In this document: positions 45,243 to 56,034 of the stretch, piece after piece
Layout of the letters: each line of letters starts with the position of its first letter
Position numbering within the stretch: position 1 is the first letter of the stretch
Assembly: GCA_000729835.1 (NCBI GenBank)
Contig: JFHB01000133.1
Location: forward strand, 1 to 64,000
Direction: 5' to 3'
DNA length: 64,000 nt
Source: Atkinsonella hypoxylon
Lineage: Eukaryota; Ascomycota; Sordariomycetes; Hypocreales; Clavicipitaceae
Notes under the pieces: model-generated
The model's input: only the letters and a program-made list of their open reading frames with translations
Told to the model about the DNA's origin: nothing
The model's database searches: none
Program-made: the position numbers and the translations under genes

Positions 45243-46495
45243 CTACCTGTCCGACATCATGTTCCGCACGCCAGCGAAGTACTCGGGCGCAAGCGCCCCT
45301 GCCAGCTCCTCCCTCGTAAACCACCGGAAATCAGAGTACCCAAACGGATTGCCCCTCAAATCAGCCTGCCCAGCCATGATTCTGCCCTTCAGGAAAAACG
45401 TCTTCTGGCCGCGCTGCGTGACGGATCCGTCCGCGGCCCAAACAGGCTCTTTCACGACATGCGCGACGGGGACGCGCCCGACGATCCAGGTGTTCATATT
45501 CACACCAGCAGCCTGGTCTAGCACCCTCCTCGCAGCCTGGCCACCGTTAGTCTCACGTCCAGCCGCACTATCCTGGGGAAAAAAAAAAAAAAAAAAAAAA
45601 GGGCAAAAAACCAGAAAAATCCCCGTACGTACCTCGTGCAGATTCTCCTCCGCGCCAACCACATCAGCCGGGAATCCCCAGCCGTCCTTGCCCCTGACAA
45701 CCAGGTACAGCGTCCGATCAAGCTGTCTATCCAGCCTCGTCGCGTCGCCCTTTCGGTCCGCCTCCGTCTGCCTGCCCATGGGCGGCTCGACGGGGACGAC
45801 GTCCTCGGGGGCAATCACCTCGGCGTCGTCGCTCACCCGCGGCGCCGCATCCCTAAGCAAGGATCCGAGCAGACTCTCCGGGGTGCTCAGCGCGTCGCCG
45901 ACACGGAGCTCGTCGTCCCACGCCTGCGACCCCTTGCCCTGGTACACGCCTATGTCCTTGGCCACGGTGCCCCTGCGCTCCGCCACCTTGAGGTTCCAGT
46001 CCAGCTGGCGCGCCGTGTCGGGCTTGAAGTAGATGCTCGTGATGAAGGGCGCGTTGAGCCTCTCCTCCAGGCGCTTCTGGTAGAAGAAGAAGGCATTTTC
46101 GAACGGGTGCAGCGTGCGCGTCAGCAGGGGCGGTCGGCTTAGGATCAGGCCGGAACGGACTTCGTAGGAGGGCGCGGATGGAGGAGGATGACGAGGAGGA
46201 GGAGGTGTCGGGGATGAAGCCGTGCTTGTGATGGTCGCGGCCGAGTAGAGTCGGGAGGGCACTTGCGTGGCGCATCGTGAGCATCTACTCGGCGAGCCTG
46301 GTAGCGTGGTCAGCACCTTAAAAGTCGACTGGCCCCCCCCCCCTTTTTTTTTTTTTTTTTTCTTTCCCGGTAATGGCATGCATCGCCTTTTCCCTATGCT
46401 GAGACGACGTGCGCTACTAGCAGTGGCCAGATTGCCAATTGCTTACCTGCTATGATGGATTGGACGGCGCGCCGCCCTCTGCTTGAAGCAGTCAT
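45243..46495 (-). CDS. mitochondrial ribosomal protein mL46 (MRPL17)
   Basis: Three exons (46495-46447, 46297-45633, 45572-45243) give 347 residues. The N-terminus is basic and hydroxylated (MTASSRGRRAVQSIIAGSPSR ... SRLYSAATI), a typical mitochondrial presequence. The body has the mL46 signature: RSGLILSRPPLLTR, FENAFFFYQKRLEERLNAPFI, YFKPDTARQLDW, then a Nudix-like fold with WGFPADVVGAEENLHEDSAAG, VNMNTWIVGRVPVAHVV and FFLKGRIMAGQADL. mL46 is a structural protein of the mitoribosomal large subunit; its Nudix fold has lost catalysis. Intron 2 (45573-45632) is exactly 60 bp and has no stop in frame, so a naive translation would run through it; the GTACGT donor, poly-T tract and CCAG acceptor, and family alignment all argue for removal. 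Confidence 0.88.
46333..46361. repeat. C11-T18 homopolymer junction in mL46 intron 1
   Basis: Pure C run followed directly by a pure T run on the plus strand, inside intron 1 of the mL46 gene, where it reads A18-G11 in the transcript. Confidence 0.9.
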
Positions 46496-47676
46496 GGTGA
46501 TGCCGGCTAAAAAGATGAAGAAATAGTCCAATTTTTACCGTGAAGTATGATGGAAAGATTATCTTATGTAGTTAGTTGCACGTCGACAGAGCCATCCTCG
46601 AACTTTTTCCCTGCTTGGTTGAGCTCAAGTGGAGGTCCAGTGAGCGACGTAGTGTAGTGCCTGAGGCAGCCACCGCAACAAGACAATCCGCTCGCTTAAC
46701 AGTATGCTAAGCAAATTTGCTTTCCACCCCTCGCTCTCGCTCTCGCTCTCGCTCTTCTTTTCTCTTTTCTTTCTCACCAAGGCACCATTTACCTTATCGT
46801 CAAGACCTGTTCCCACCTCCAGGACGTCCTGATCATTTACGAGTGCCGAGAGTGAATTCCGGAGCAGTCTTTTTCGCTAGCGGTGCCTGCAAACTACTTT
46901 TACACCAGGTTCTGTTAGATAGACACTGCTCACAAGCATGGAAGCGCGCCCTTGCGCGCCCTTGATTCGATAAGGCCAATCCACTTCACGTCGCCTCTTC
47001 TCCAAGTCGCTTTGGATGGGGGCGATTCACCGTCCTTGCCGGGGGACTCAACCTTTCTTGTTTGTCTCCTTTGGCCTTTTCACGATCTGATCCGAGCAAA
47101 CCACGGATCCATACTCGGGTGTTGATCTTGACTCAGCATTGCTGCCCTTTCCTTCGAATGGGTGATCCCTTGATTGCTTCAATCTCTTCCAACTTGAACT
47201 CTTGTCGAGCTTCATGGCTAAATATGCTTAGATTTGATACCTTACTACTGCTTCCCTTCGCCATCCTAGTCGTAAATCGCCAATGTTATGTAAATTTGTG
47301 ACCGCGAGCAGCCAACGCCATGAATGATGCATCGTTCAAATGATTTTACAAGTACAGTCCGTTATTCGTCATCCCTGTTCCCGCACGAACATCAATATGT
47401 TGTCTTCCCCGATACACTGCCCAGATGCTAATCAACATATCACTCCACCTAATACGCCACTGATCCTCGTGTCCAAAGCGGAGAGATAGATATCCACATT
47501 GATGGGACAAAGACGATACGAAGAGTTGGAAAAAAGAAAAACAAAAAAGTTAGAACAAAAAAAAAACCAAAAAAAAAATCCTGGGTATCTCAACCATCGC
47601 CGAGGCTGTCTGCCTAATCTGAAAAGGAAACGCCGTGGCTCAACAAAAAGTCCTCATCGAATGTATGCTGGTATCC
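46496..47676. other. intergenic
   Basis: Spacer between the mL46 start and the 3' end of the RING-PHD gene (both minus). It contains a CTCGCT repeat at about 46731-46753. No gene seen. Confidence 0.6.
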
Positions 47677-49781
47677 TCATGCTGAAAGCTCGGCGACAGC
47701 CTGAGCCACCTCCTGCGTGGCTCTCTTCTCCCATGAGCGCCGCGATTGTTCGTCGAGCGAAGACGCGTCCTTCACTTCGTCGTAAAGTTTCCGCGAGATG
47801 TCGCGATTTATAGTTGCATACTGCTCAGTGGTCAGTTTTTGAGCTCGCCAATGCGGACGGAGAGCGTTCTTGACAATGTCATTTATGCTCTTCTTTTCTT
47901 CCTGCGTCATGGTCCAACGCGTAGGCGATGTGTCGTCCGTTCGAGATGGGACTTGGTGAGCACGACGAGGCCGCGGCTGACGCAACTCGAGGGGACGAGA
48001 GCCGACTCTACCGGATCGTGGTTCCGACTCCCCAGCATCACTGGTAGATCGCGTAGGAGAATAATTCGCCGGAGGGTATCGAGGTTCAATGTGGGTACTA
48101 AGTGACAAGGTCGGGGATGTCGGCCTACCGCCGAGACTCGGAAGAGGGGGCGGAGTTAATGACAAGGCCCTAGGGCTGCTATGATTCGAAGGCGAAGGCG
48201 AGAGGGCCGGCGATGAAGCCTCTGGAGGCGCACGCCAGTTCGGAGTCATGACAGGTGTTTCGTCTTCAGATAATGGGTTTGGCTCGAGGGGTTCCAGCTC
48301 CTTGAGCAGTGAGGACACTAGAGGGGTGGCATTCTCCAATCGAGTGGTGCCATTTCTCAACGAGGTTCCATTCGCCAGACGCACGTTGGAAGGGCTCGAT
48401 ATTGCTGGAGAGGAAGCGGATGCCGAAGCTTCAGCCTGAGTAGGCAGCCTTCGAGTCCGCGGACGCTTGAGTTTTCTTTCCGGTTCCTGTGCTGGCTCCG
48501 CAGGTGATGCAGTGACCGAACGACTCTTTCTTCGCTTTCGGGTCTCCGCCGAACTCGACTCTGCGTCACGGGCACGATCAAAGGCGCCCCATGCGCGCCG
48601 CTCATCGCGACTTTCTTCAACAGGCGGCGGGGGTGGCTGCAGGCGCTCGCTTATTTGTGGCGGTATAGTGCTGGCAAAGGTATCTCGAGCTCCGAGTCGA
48701 TTGGCAATATCCATGCGCTGCTGCCATCGTTGCAGCTCTCGGCGATCAAGCTGCTGAAAGCGACGAAACTGTTCGAGGTCGTCGTCCTCGTCATCGTGAT
48801 TATCGAGATCAAGGTCGCTCATCTCGTAGAAACGACCGGAGAACTGACCCCACGCACCCTGCCATTCGGCATTGCGGGCTTGCCTGCGCGCTCTTCTAAG
48901 ACGCTGACGAGTGCGTACATGGAAGCCTCGTGCTTCACGAGGTTGTGGACGCTGGGCAGGCACCCGAGGCCGCGGAGATTCAGGTTCAGCATCAGTGCGA
49001 TCCGGCCGATCATCAGTAAGCCGAAACAGGTGAGCACATTCCATGCAATACCAGTCGCCCTCGGGAATATGGTCCAGTCCAATGCAATGCGTGTGGTAGG
49101 CGGCATCACAGCTGTCGCACAAGAGCAAGATGTCCTCTCGCTCGGCCGAGTTGCATATGGGGCAAGGGTTGCCTTCCTCTGCTTCTTCCTCGGCGATGTT
49201 GTCGCTTAACCAAGCCTGTACATCAAACTCGGCGACTTGTTTTTTATCTTGGACATCGTAGGTAGAGATTGCAGTGCCTGTGAAACATGAAATTTCAGTA
49301 CTTGTTTGTTATGGACTCGTCTGTTGTTATTATCATCATCATCATAATAACAACTATAATAGTAATACTTTTTTTGGGGGGGAGAGGGTGACAATGAATG
49401 GTGGTGAGAATATCGCGGGTTGACGTGATGATGGTTGCAGGGTGGGTCAGCGGTGGTTTACTTACCATGTACGCCGTTGTAGACGCGAACAAAATGGAAT
49501 GGTGTTCTGCAGATGGGACAGGTATTCGTCTTCTGAGCCCATGAGCGGATGCAGGCATCATGGATGACATGCTCGCATCCGTCTAAGGATGCAACAATGT
49601 CAAGATGGCTCGTCTCCTCATTGACGACAGCGGCAACAGCTGTGATGGAATCTGGTGCCTTTGCGTCTGCCCGTTCTGTGGTAGCGGCATTGTGAATGTC
49701 GTTGACAAGCGAGGGCGACTTGGAGGACGAGGGCCGTGGCAAGGGATCCAAGCATATAATGCACTGTTCAGGCTCGTTCAT
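47677..49781 (-). CDS. RING-PHD finger protein, PHRF1/Asr1-like
   Basis: Two exons (49781-49466, 49277-47677) give 638 residues. A RING finger opens the protein: C7IICLDPL, then a 60-residue insert, CEHVIHDACIRSW and CPICRTPF. A PHD finger follows directly at about 144-188 (CPICNSAERE, LLCDSCDAAYHTHCIGL, GDWYCMEC). The middle (about 210-530) is Ser/Pro/Arg-rich and probably disordered. The last ~80 residues are helical (KKSINDIVKNALRPHWR, REISR-like, SWEKRATQEVAQAV), resembling an SRI-type RNA polymerase II CTD-binding bundle. Tandem RING-PHD with a CTD-binding end is the plan of animal PHRF1 and yeast Asr1, E3 ubiquitin ligases acting on chromatin or Pol II. The RING insert is longer than usual. 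RING and PHD calls are firm; CTD binding is inferred. Confidence 0.85.
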
Positions 49782-49925
49782 GACGCCAGGTGAGGTATTG
49801 AAGAGATGGGCTTGATGGAAACATGTAAAACGAAGTGCAAATGAGCTGCTGACGACGGCAAAGGGTAACAGAGCAGCCAAACGTCGAGTTGGCAGTGAAG
49901 CTTGTTGCGGACCGGACGGACTGGC

Positions 49926-49980
49926 GGACTGGACTGGACTGGACTGGACTGTCAGTCAGTCAGTCAGTCTGTCTGTCTGT
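49926..49980. repeat. (GGACT)n - (GTCA)n - (GTCT)n compound repeat
   Basis: Three tandem units abut one another in the 5' region of the RING-PHD gene. GGACT and GTCA/GTCT units are partly complementary, so the tract could fold back on itself. Confidence 0.85.
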
Positions 49981-50901
49981 GGTATAGGAGCGTCAGGGTC
50001 AGGGTCAGGGTCTGGTGCGCCTTGGGGCCGGGGCCGGTGCTGGTTAACAGTGCTGGATTTGAGGATTAAGAGCCGGAGCAGCGACGTATTAGTGGAGTCA
50101 GTAAGTGAGCTTGGGCGAGTATGGTGCGGCGCTGTTGAGGGGGACTGCAGTGGGCGGATGCTCGAGGAAGAGAAAGACCGCAGTCAAGCAAGGTAGAGTC
50201 TGGTTGAGGAGACTGGAGGGGAAACGGGCGGCGGCGGTGGTGGCGGCGGCGGCGGGTGGCGAAAAAAAAAAAAGAAAAAGAAAAAAAGAAAGAGTTTTGA
50301 AGTGGCCGTTGAGACAGCGTGGAGAAGGGGGAGTCGGGCAGGTGAAGCAGGTCGGAGCCCAGGCAGGAAGAAAGAAAGAGTTGTTCTGGTACGAAGGCGA
50401 GAACATTAATGGACAAGACAGCACAGGACAGCGGTTTCTGGTGTTGCGACTAGCGCACCCAGAGGGCTGATGGGTGGTCAACCGAGTGCTGGCTGGACCT
50501 GCTCACGGCCAATCAGCTGCTATAGACACCATGAACGCCACGTTCGTTGGCGGCGGGTTCAAGTCAAGTTGCTGTCAGGTTCAGGTCATGCGAGCAAGCA
50601 CCTGACGGCTGCAACAGTTTATGGTTGACTGGCTTGTGTCTTGCTTGGAAAATTGGAAAAAAGGATTTTTTTTTTTAATTTTTTTTTTTTGGACGAAATA
50701 AATACAAATAGAAAGCCATGTATGTATGTATGACAGACCGCTGGTTGATGGCATGACCACCTCCTACCTACGGAGTCACATACAGGCACCTACCTAGGTA
50801 CCTAGGTAGGTAGACAGACACCTAGACAGACAATATGAGTTCAATGTTTCTCATTTCCTTGACCTTGACCTTGACTCATCATGCAGTAGGAGATACCCGT
50901 C

Positions 50902-50934
50902 AATGAATGAATGAATGAATGAATGAATGAATGC
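50902..50934. repeat. (AATG)8 microsatellite
   Basis: 33 bp of uninterrupted AATG units in an intergenic gap. Confidence 0.93.
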
Positions 50935-51093
50935 ATGGATACCACGACACGGCCAATAAGACGGCCGAATTCAGCACCAAACCAGACAGACCCCCCACTG
51001 CTCACACGCTGGCCCCCTCCCTCCATCCATCCATCCACCCCGCGAATAAAATCAGCCATATTCGTAAAGCACAAAGTACAAAGTGCAACAAAT

Positions 51094-51156
51094 TTTTTTA
51101 TTTTTTTATTTTTTATTTTTTATTTTTTATTTTTTTATTTTTTATTTTTTTTAAAA
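51094..51156. repeat. T(5-7)A ladder
   Basis: About ten T runs of 5-7 bases each separated by a single A, ending in A-rich sequence. It looks like an expanded low-complexity tract and not a retroelement tail, since nothing coding precedes it. Confidence 0.85.
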
Positions 51157-52707
51157 AAAAAGCATAGCGGTCCTGCTTGAAATCGGGAAACCCAGTTGTT
51201 GCCCAACGGACATGGCCCGGCTGGCAAGCATCATGTGGGTTGCCATGTTGTCAGCAGGAAGCGCAGCAGCGTGCCAAGGCAAGTTGAAACAACCTGGGGA
51301 AATGCTGGGGAAGCCACCGGAGACATGTCTAGACCGGACAATGAAGACGACTTGCCGAGCTGCAAACTTGACAAGCGGACGTAGTAGGTCTAGGCAGACG
51401 AGGGCAGACGAGGACGTTCGGTGTGTTAACGAGATATAGTACGCTGCCATCTCGCACTCAGCGTTGCATTCGAATCCATCAATTATCCAGTTGGCATTGT
51501 CGACACAGCGCCGCCATGAGTTCTCGCCTTGTTGCGACGATATATCTCTCTCATTGGCAATCAACCGGACGCACTACTCTAGAATACCTCACTCTTGTCA
51601 AATGACAACTGATGACTGGGTACTGGGTGCTGCAGGGCAAATGGCCGCGGCAAGAGAAGAACGGCCATCCATCCATCGTATTGCGTGCCTTGCTGCAGAG
51701 TCAAACCAGTTTCACCTCCCCATTCAGCCTGATGCCTCATGTGCCCCGGAAAGACTCTCAAGACACTTGATGAGCACATGACGCATGTGCAATATAACCC
51801 TGGTCGGACAGACAAATTGCATTGGGCCCGTCATGCACGAGTTTTCCTGACTTTTTCAATCAAAACTTGGCTTCTTTTCTTTGTACCCCCTGATTCCCTG
51901 TTACCGAGCCGGTGGGCGGCAGTCTCCTGGACCACAGGGCTGCGAGAACCGGAGCGTTGGGAACTGTAGCTTCGCTTACACTGTCCTGTAACCGGATTGT
52001 GAATGTGCTAGAAGTGGACACGGTAACTTGGTGGATCAGGGCTGGTGGTGTTGAAGAAGACGAGGAGGGACATGGTGCGTTTGTGAACGTTGGTCAGGAG
52101 AAACAAAAGCAGCTTTTAGTCCTAAAGACTGAAGTGAACCTTTGCGGCCACCTCGAAGACAGCTGTGCAGACAAGGAATGACAAAGCGTTCACTCATGCA
52201 CGCTTCTTCAGCGGACATAACCTCAGAAGCCTTTGGCGCATCCCTTTTGCATGTAAATGCACCCGTTCTTCGTTGGACATAGATCATCAACGCCTGCAAT
52301 CCTCCTTAATATTGACGGCCCTGCGCCAAATCATCATCTGACTGTGCCAAATCGCGTACAGAAATGTCTATCAACAATTCTTACCTGTCTGGCGAAGCCT
52401 TCACAATGCTTACTACCTGATTGAGATACCTCACGTCATCAAGGCCTCATTCACTATATCATAACGCATGCCACCCCCCACCAATGAACGTGGAACATAT
52501 CACAATGGATCTGAGACCATGCAACCATTTTATTTTTGCCCCATTGCTAATCGACCGGCCTCTATGTTCCAAGTTCGAGCGTCGACGTCCATTTCGTCGA
52601 CTCGTAGTGCAGGCACGCAAACCATGTTTCCCCGGTACACCAGACCGAAAAGCAAATCCGTAACGTCTACCTCATCCCCGACTCGCAAACCAGAAAAAAA
52701 GTTGCGC

Positions 52708-53538
52708 TTATACCTCGGCAATTTCCCTCAATCGTCGCAAAGTTGATCGCATGGCAGCGGCAGCAGGGGTGCTATGAAGAGACAATATTAGTAGCCGTTG
52801 GGAAGGAGAATTCCATGTCCGAAAAAAAGCCCTGTTCACTGCTTCCCTGGGGTAGATGCTGCTGCAGCTGGACTACTTGGCGACATCGTGGGGGATTTGT
52901 GAATAGCGCGTTTTCTTCGAGGAATCGGTATTGAACATACGCAACGACGTAGGCACCACCAGCAATGGTGCGTTTGCAAGACTTGCAGGTCCAGATGCCG
53001 GTAGAGTGACGGCGAACATTGACCTTTCCGCAGAAGGTGCAGGTGTACTTGGCGTGCTGCGTGATTTCCATCTTCTTCACCTGCTTTCGCAGGGAAGCAC
53101 CATAACTGTGCGACTCTCATTAGTTTTGCTTTCTTCTCAATGAGTCGTTGGGTTTCAATCGATGACACGTCGGCAGGGTAGGACGTTCATTTGTGCGCGC
53201 TGACCCTGGCTCGATGTGCAAAGTAGATGGGTGCTTCATTCGGCGACAGTGCATTTTTGCTATGCCGCAAGCTCAGCGAGACCTGACACCTCCCAAAAAT
53301 TCCCAAATACATTCCCAGATACTTCTCTCACAAAGCCAGGGCCAGGGTTGTCGTCAAATCGAGATTCGAGCGTATCGTTGTTTGCATTGGTGTTCGGAAA
53401 GCGGTGTAAATTTCACTGCAGACTTACCGGGTACCGTATTTACCGCTGCAACAGACGTTAGCATATCGACATGTCTCATATTATGTTGTTTCAACAGTAT
53501 ACATACGTGACGCCGACCTTCTTCGTACGCTTGGTCAT
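52708..53538 (-). CDS. RPL43: 60S ribosomal protein eL43 (L37a)
   Basis: Four exons (53538-53507, 53445-53428, 53105-52941, 52771-52708) give 92 residues, the exact family length: MTKRTKKVGVTGKYGTRYGA, then KKMEITQHAKY, the zinc ribbon CTFCGK ... CKSCK, AGGAYVVA, and TPAAAAMRSTLRRLREIAEV. Exon 2 is only 18 bp. Intron 2 is long (322 bp) for a ribosomal protein gene; intron 3 is 169 bp with a TACTAAT branch site near its real acceptor. eL43 is a zinc-binding protein of the large ribosomal subunit. Inside intron 3, a TAG acceptor at 52873 in the same phase would give an alternative ending beginning PAAAASTPGKQ and lacking the last helix. It is divergent from the oxidoreductase gene. The model restores the family sequence at each junction. 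Confidence 0.93.
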
Positions 53539-54308
53539 CTTAATTAATTTGTCGTTTTGGTGGAGGGGGGGGAAGGGGGGAAGCACGACAAGTGACGGGC
53601 GGGAGATGGTTGAATGCTCGACTTCGGTTACAGGTGCGCTACCAAAATGTGGTGGAGTTGTGATCTTCCTTAGGGCAAGCACGTGAGCCCACTGATCCAA
53701 GCGAAATAGCACAACGGCCTGCAGGTGGAATTTTTGTATTTGCCCCACTTTTCAAATCAGACTAGCGCTTTGGGGAGCAAGACCACATGACTCATCACGT
53801 GATAATACAATTGAGACTAGTTACGGAGTACTCAGACCAGGAAACCGTCAGTTTGATTGAATCCATGCTTTACGCCACATTGACAAAATCAAACTGATCG
53901 GTTATTGCATTTGTTCAATATAACTGAACCAGTTGCCTAGTGGTGTAGAATTTAATGCATCTGATTTCTGTGCGTCCTAGACTTACATTTACAACCATGG
54001 GAGCTTTTGAAAGATAAAAAATTAAGATAATGGAACGGCTACAGAATCAGTACATCTTCAGGTCTGGCCAGGATAGGGCTTTTATATTCATGTCGTGGGT
54101 GATGTTCTCTGCACCATCTTGCCCAGCCGCGTCGACTGGCAATCCCGATACCGGATCGGTGGAATGAGGTTGCTTGGATGTGGTGACGTTATCAGATAGC
54201 TCAGTAGCTCCCTCACGTCTGCTGCCCACGCCACTTCTTCCACAAACTGCTGCAAGCCACCAGACTTGTCCTTGCCAGATAAGTAGCTGCTGCGGTGACA
54301 ACAACAAC
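53539..54308. promoter_or_regulatory. divergent intergenic region, eL43 / saccharopine-dehydrogenase-like
   Basis: A 770 bp gap between two divergent start codons, with TACGGAGTA at 53822-53830 and a G-rich stretch just upstream of eL43 at about 53562-53580. Promoter activity is inferred from position. Confidence 0.5.
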
Positions 54309-55865
54309 ATGGCTATCAAACAGCATGGCCGGCAATATGACTTGATTCTTTTTGGAGCTACGGGTAACATTTTCCTTCAAACCCCCCCTTCCAAGCACCG
54401 GTCTGAACACTTTACACTAATAGCTGTGCTCCCAGGATATACTGGCCAATTGACTTCGGAGCATATTGCCACGCACCTGCCCACCAACCTGAAATGGGCT
54501 GTCGCAGGGCGTTCAGAGTCAAAGCTTCAAGCCGTGGTCGAAGAGTGCCAAAGGCTGAATCCCGATAGAGTGCCCCCGAGTACGTTTGCTTTGCCTGATC
54601 ACTCACTGGTCCACGAGCTGTGCATCTGCTATGCATATCGGGGAATAGCTGCTGACCCTCCCGTTCAGGCATCGAGCTGTCCAATATAAATGATGAGACC
54701 CAGCTAAAATCACTTGTTGAAAAAGCATTTGTTGTCATCACCACTGTTGGACCATACTGTATCTACGGCGAACCCATTTTTAAACTATGTGCTGAAACGG
54801 GAACCCACTATCTCGACTGCACCGGCGAGGTTCCATGGGTCGCACGCATGATCAAGAAGTATGAGGGTACGGCTAAGAAGACGGGTGCTATCATGCTTCC
54901 TCAGACTGGCATTGAGTCCGCGCCTGCCGATCTGGTGACATGGTCTATGGCCCAGCACCTGCGCAGAGAACTGGATGCTCCGACCAAGGACGCCATTGTC
55001 ACGATTCATAAAGTCAAGTATGTCGCAACTTTTCCTCAACAAGAAATGCCTGTATTCTCCGTCTAAAACCGAGCAGATCCAAGCCTTCTGGAGGCACCCT
55101 GGCCACCGTTCTGGTCTTCTTTGAACACATTCCCTTGAAAGAGGCACTCGCAGTTATGAAGCCGTATGCGTTGTCCCCGATCCCGCACACCTCAGGAGCC
55201 AGGCCACGACAATCCTGGCTGCAGGCAATCTTGGGCGTAACCTCGCTGCCTAACTTGGGCCTCGTGACAACTTCCATTGCAGGCACAACCGATCGAGCTG
55301 TTGTTACAAGGACATGGGGTCTCTTACACGAGATTTCCAGCCGCGAAAGTGAGTTTTACGGACCAAGATTCACATGGGTTGAATATTACAAAGTACAAAA
55401 CTGGTTGTATGGCATCGCTGTGCATTTTGCTCTAGCCATCGGCGGCATGCTACTGGTGTTTGTCCCGCCGGTAAGGAGTCTGGTGAGAAGATTTGTCTAC
55501 CAGCCCGGAGAGGGCGTCAGCAGAGAGGACATGGCCAAGGAAGAAATCGAGTATCGTGGCACAGCGACTCCAGATTTAGACAGCAATCCAGCTGGAAAGC
55601 AGGTGTTTTGTCGTGCTTGGTTCAACGGAAGCATGTACAGCCGTAAGTGTGATGATGATGATGCAGCGTGAAGGAGGGAGTTCGAAGAGATGCTGACAGA
55701 TGGCTAGTCACGGGCGTGTTCCTCGCACAGGGTGCTTTGACCATTCTGGAGGACGATTTGGCCCTGGAGGGCGGTTCATATACGCCGGCGTGCTTGGGAC
55801 AAAGCTATATTGATCGTCTGGACGACGCAGGATTCAAGATTCATGTCAAGACCGTTGAGGGCTGA
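54309..55865 (+). CDS. saccharopine-dehydrogenase-like oxidoreductase (SCCPDH family)
   Basis: Five exons (54309-54363, 54436-54579, 54669-55017, 55077-55642, 55708-55865) give 423 residues, near the 429 of human SCCPDH. The N-terminal Rossmann motif LILFGATGYTGQL spans the first junction; WAVAGRSESKL follows, then VVITTVGPYCIYGEP and HYLDCTGEVPWV, all typical of this group. A hydrophobic segment near the middle of exon 4 (GIAVHFALAIGGMLLVFVPP) suggests membrane or lipid-droplet attachment, as in animal SCCPDH. The C-terminus has VFLAQGALTILED and a final FKIHVKTVEG. Despite the name the family is not shown to catalyse lysine metabolism; bacterial relatives act as trans-enoyl reductases. The reaction here is unknown. 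All five exons connect in frame with GT-AG borders. Confidence 0.88.
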
Positions 55866-56034
55866 AGTGGTGTTACGTTCTGAGGCGTGTTGAATGGTTT
55901 TTTTTTTATTGCAATTCCACATTTATTGTATGAACATGTCGGACTCAACCTGGCGGCGTCTACTAGCATGTAAATTACACAGAAAACGACAATTGACAAA
56001 CTGTAGGCATCGTGTGTCTGATGTTGCAATAGAA

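Larger units (their letters stand above)
49782..52707. other. 2.9 kb repeat-rich gap
   Basis: No supported gene between the RING-PHD start and the eL43 3' end. It contains GGACT then GTCA/GTCT tandem units (49926-49980), a TCAGGG triplet at about 49991-50010, an interrupted A-rich stretch at about 50263-50293, two ACCTAGGTA copies (50792-50808), (AATG)n at 50902-50934 and a T5-7A ladder at 51094-51156. The 137-codon minus-strand frame at 51151-51564 has no recognisable similarity. Confidence 0.55.

Noticed and set aside
49926..50010. telomere-like TCAGGG units
   Set aside because: Only about three units, not the TTAGGG repeat, and flanked by ordinary genic sequence.
50540..50575. GGGTTCAAGTC resembling a tRNA T-arm
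   Set aside because: No matching acceptor stem or anticodon arm at the right spacing on either strand.
51094..51156. T/A-rich tract as a retroelement poly-A tail
   Set aside because: No reverse-transcriptase-like frame or target-site duplication nearby; it is a regular T-run ladder.
53106..53427. possible snoRNA in the long second intron of the eL43 gene
   Set aside because: No RTGATGA C box paired with a CTGA D box, nor an obvious H/ACA layout on the transcribed strand.
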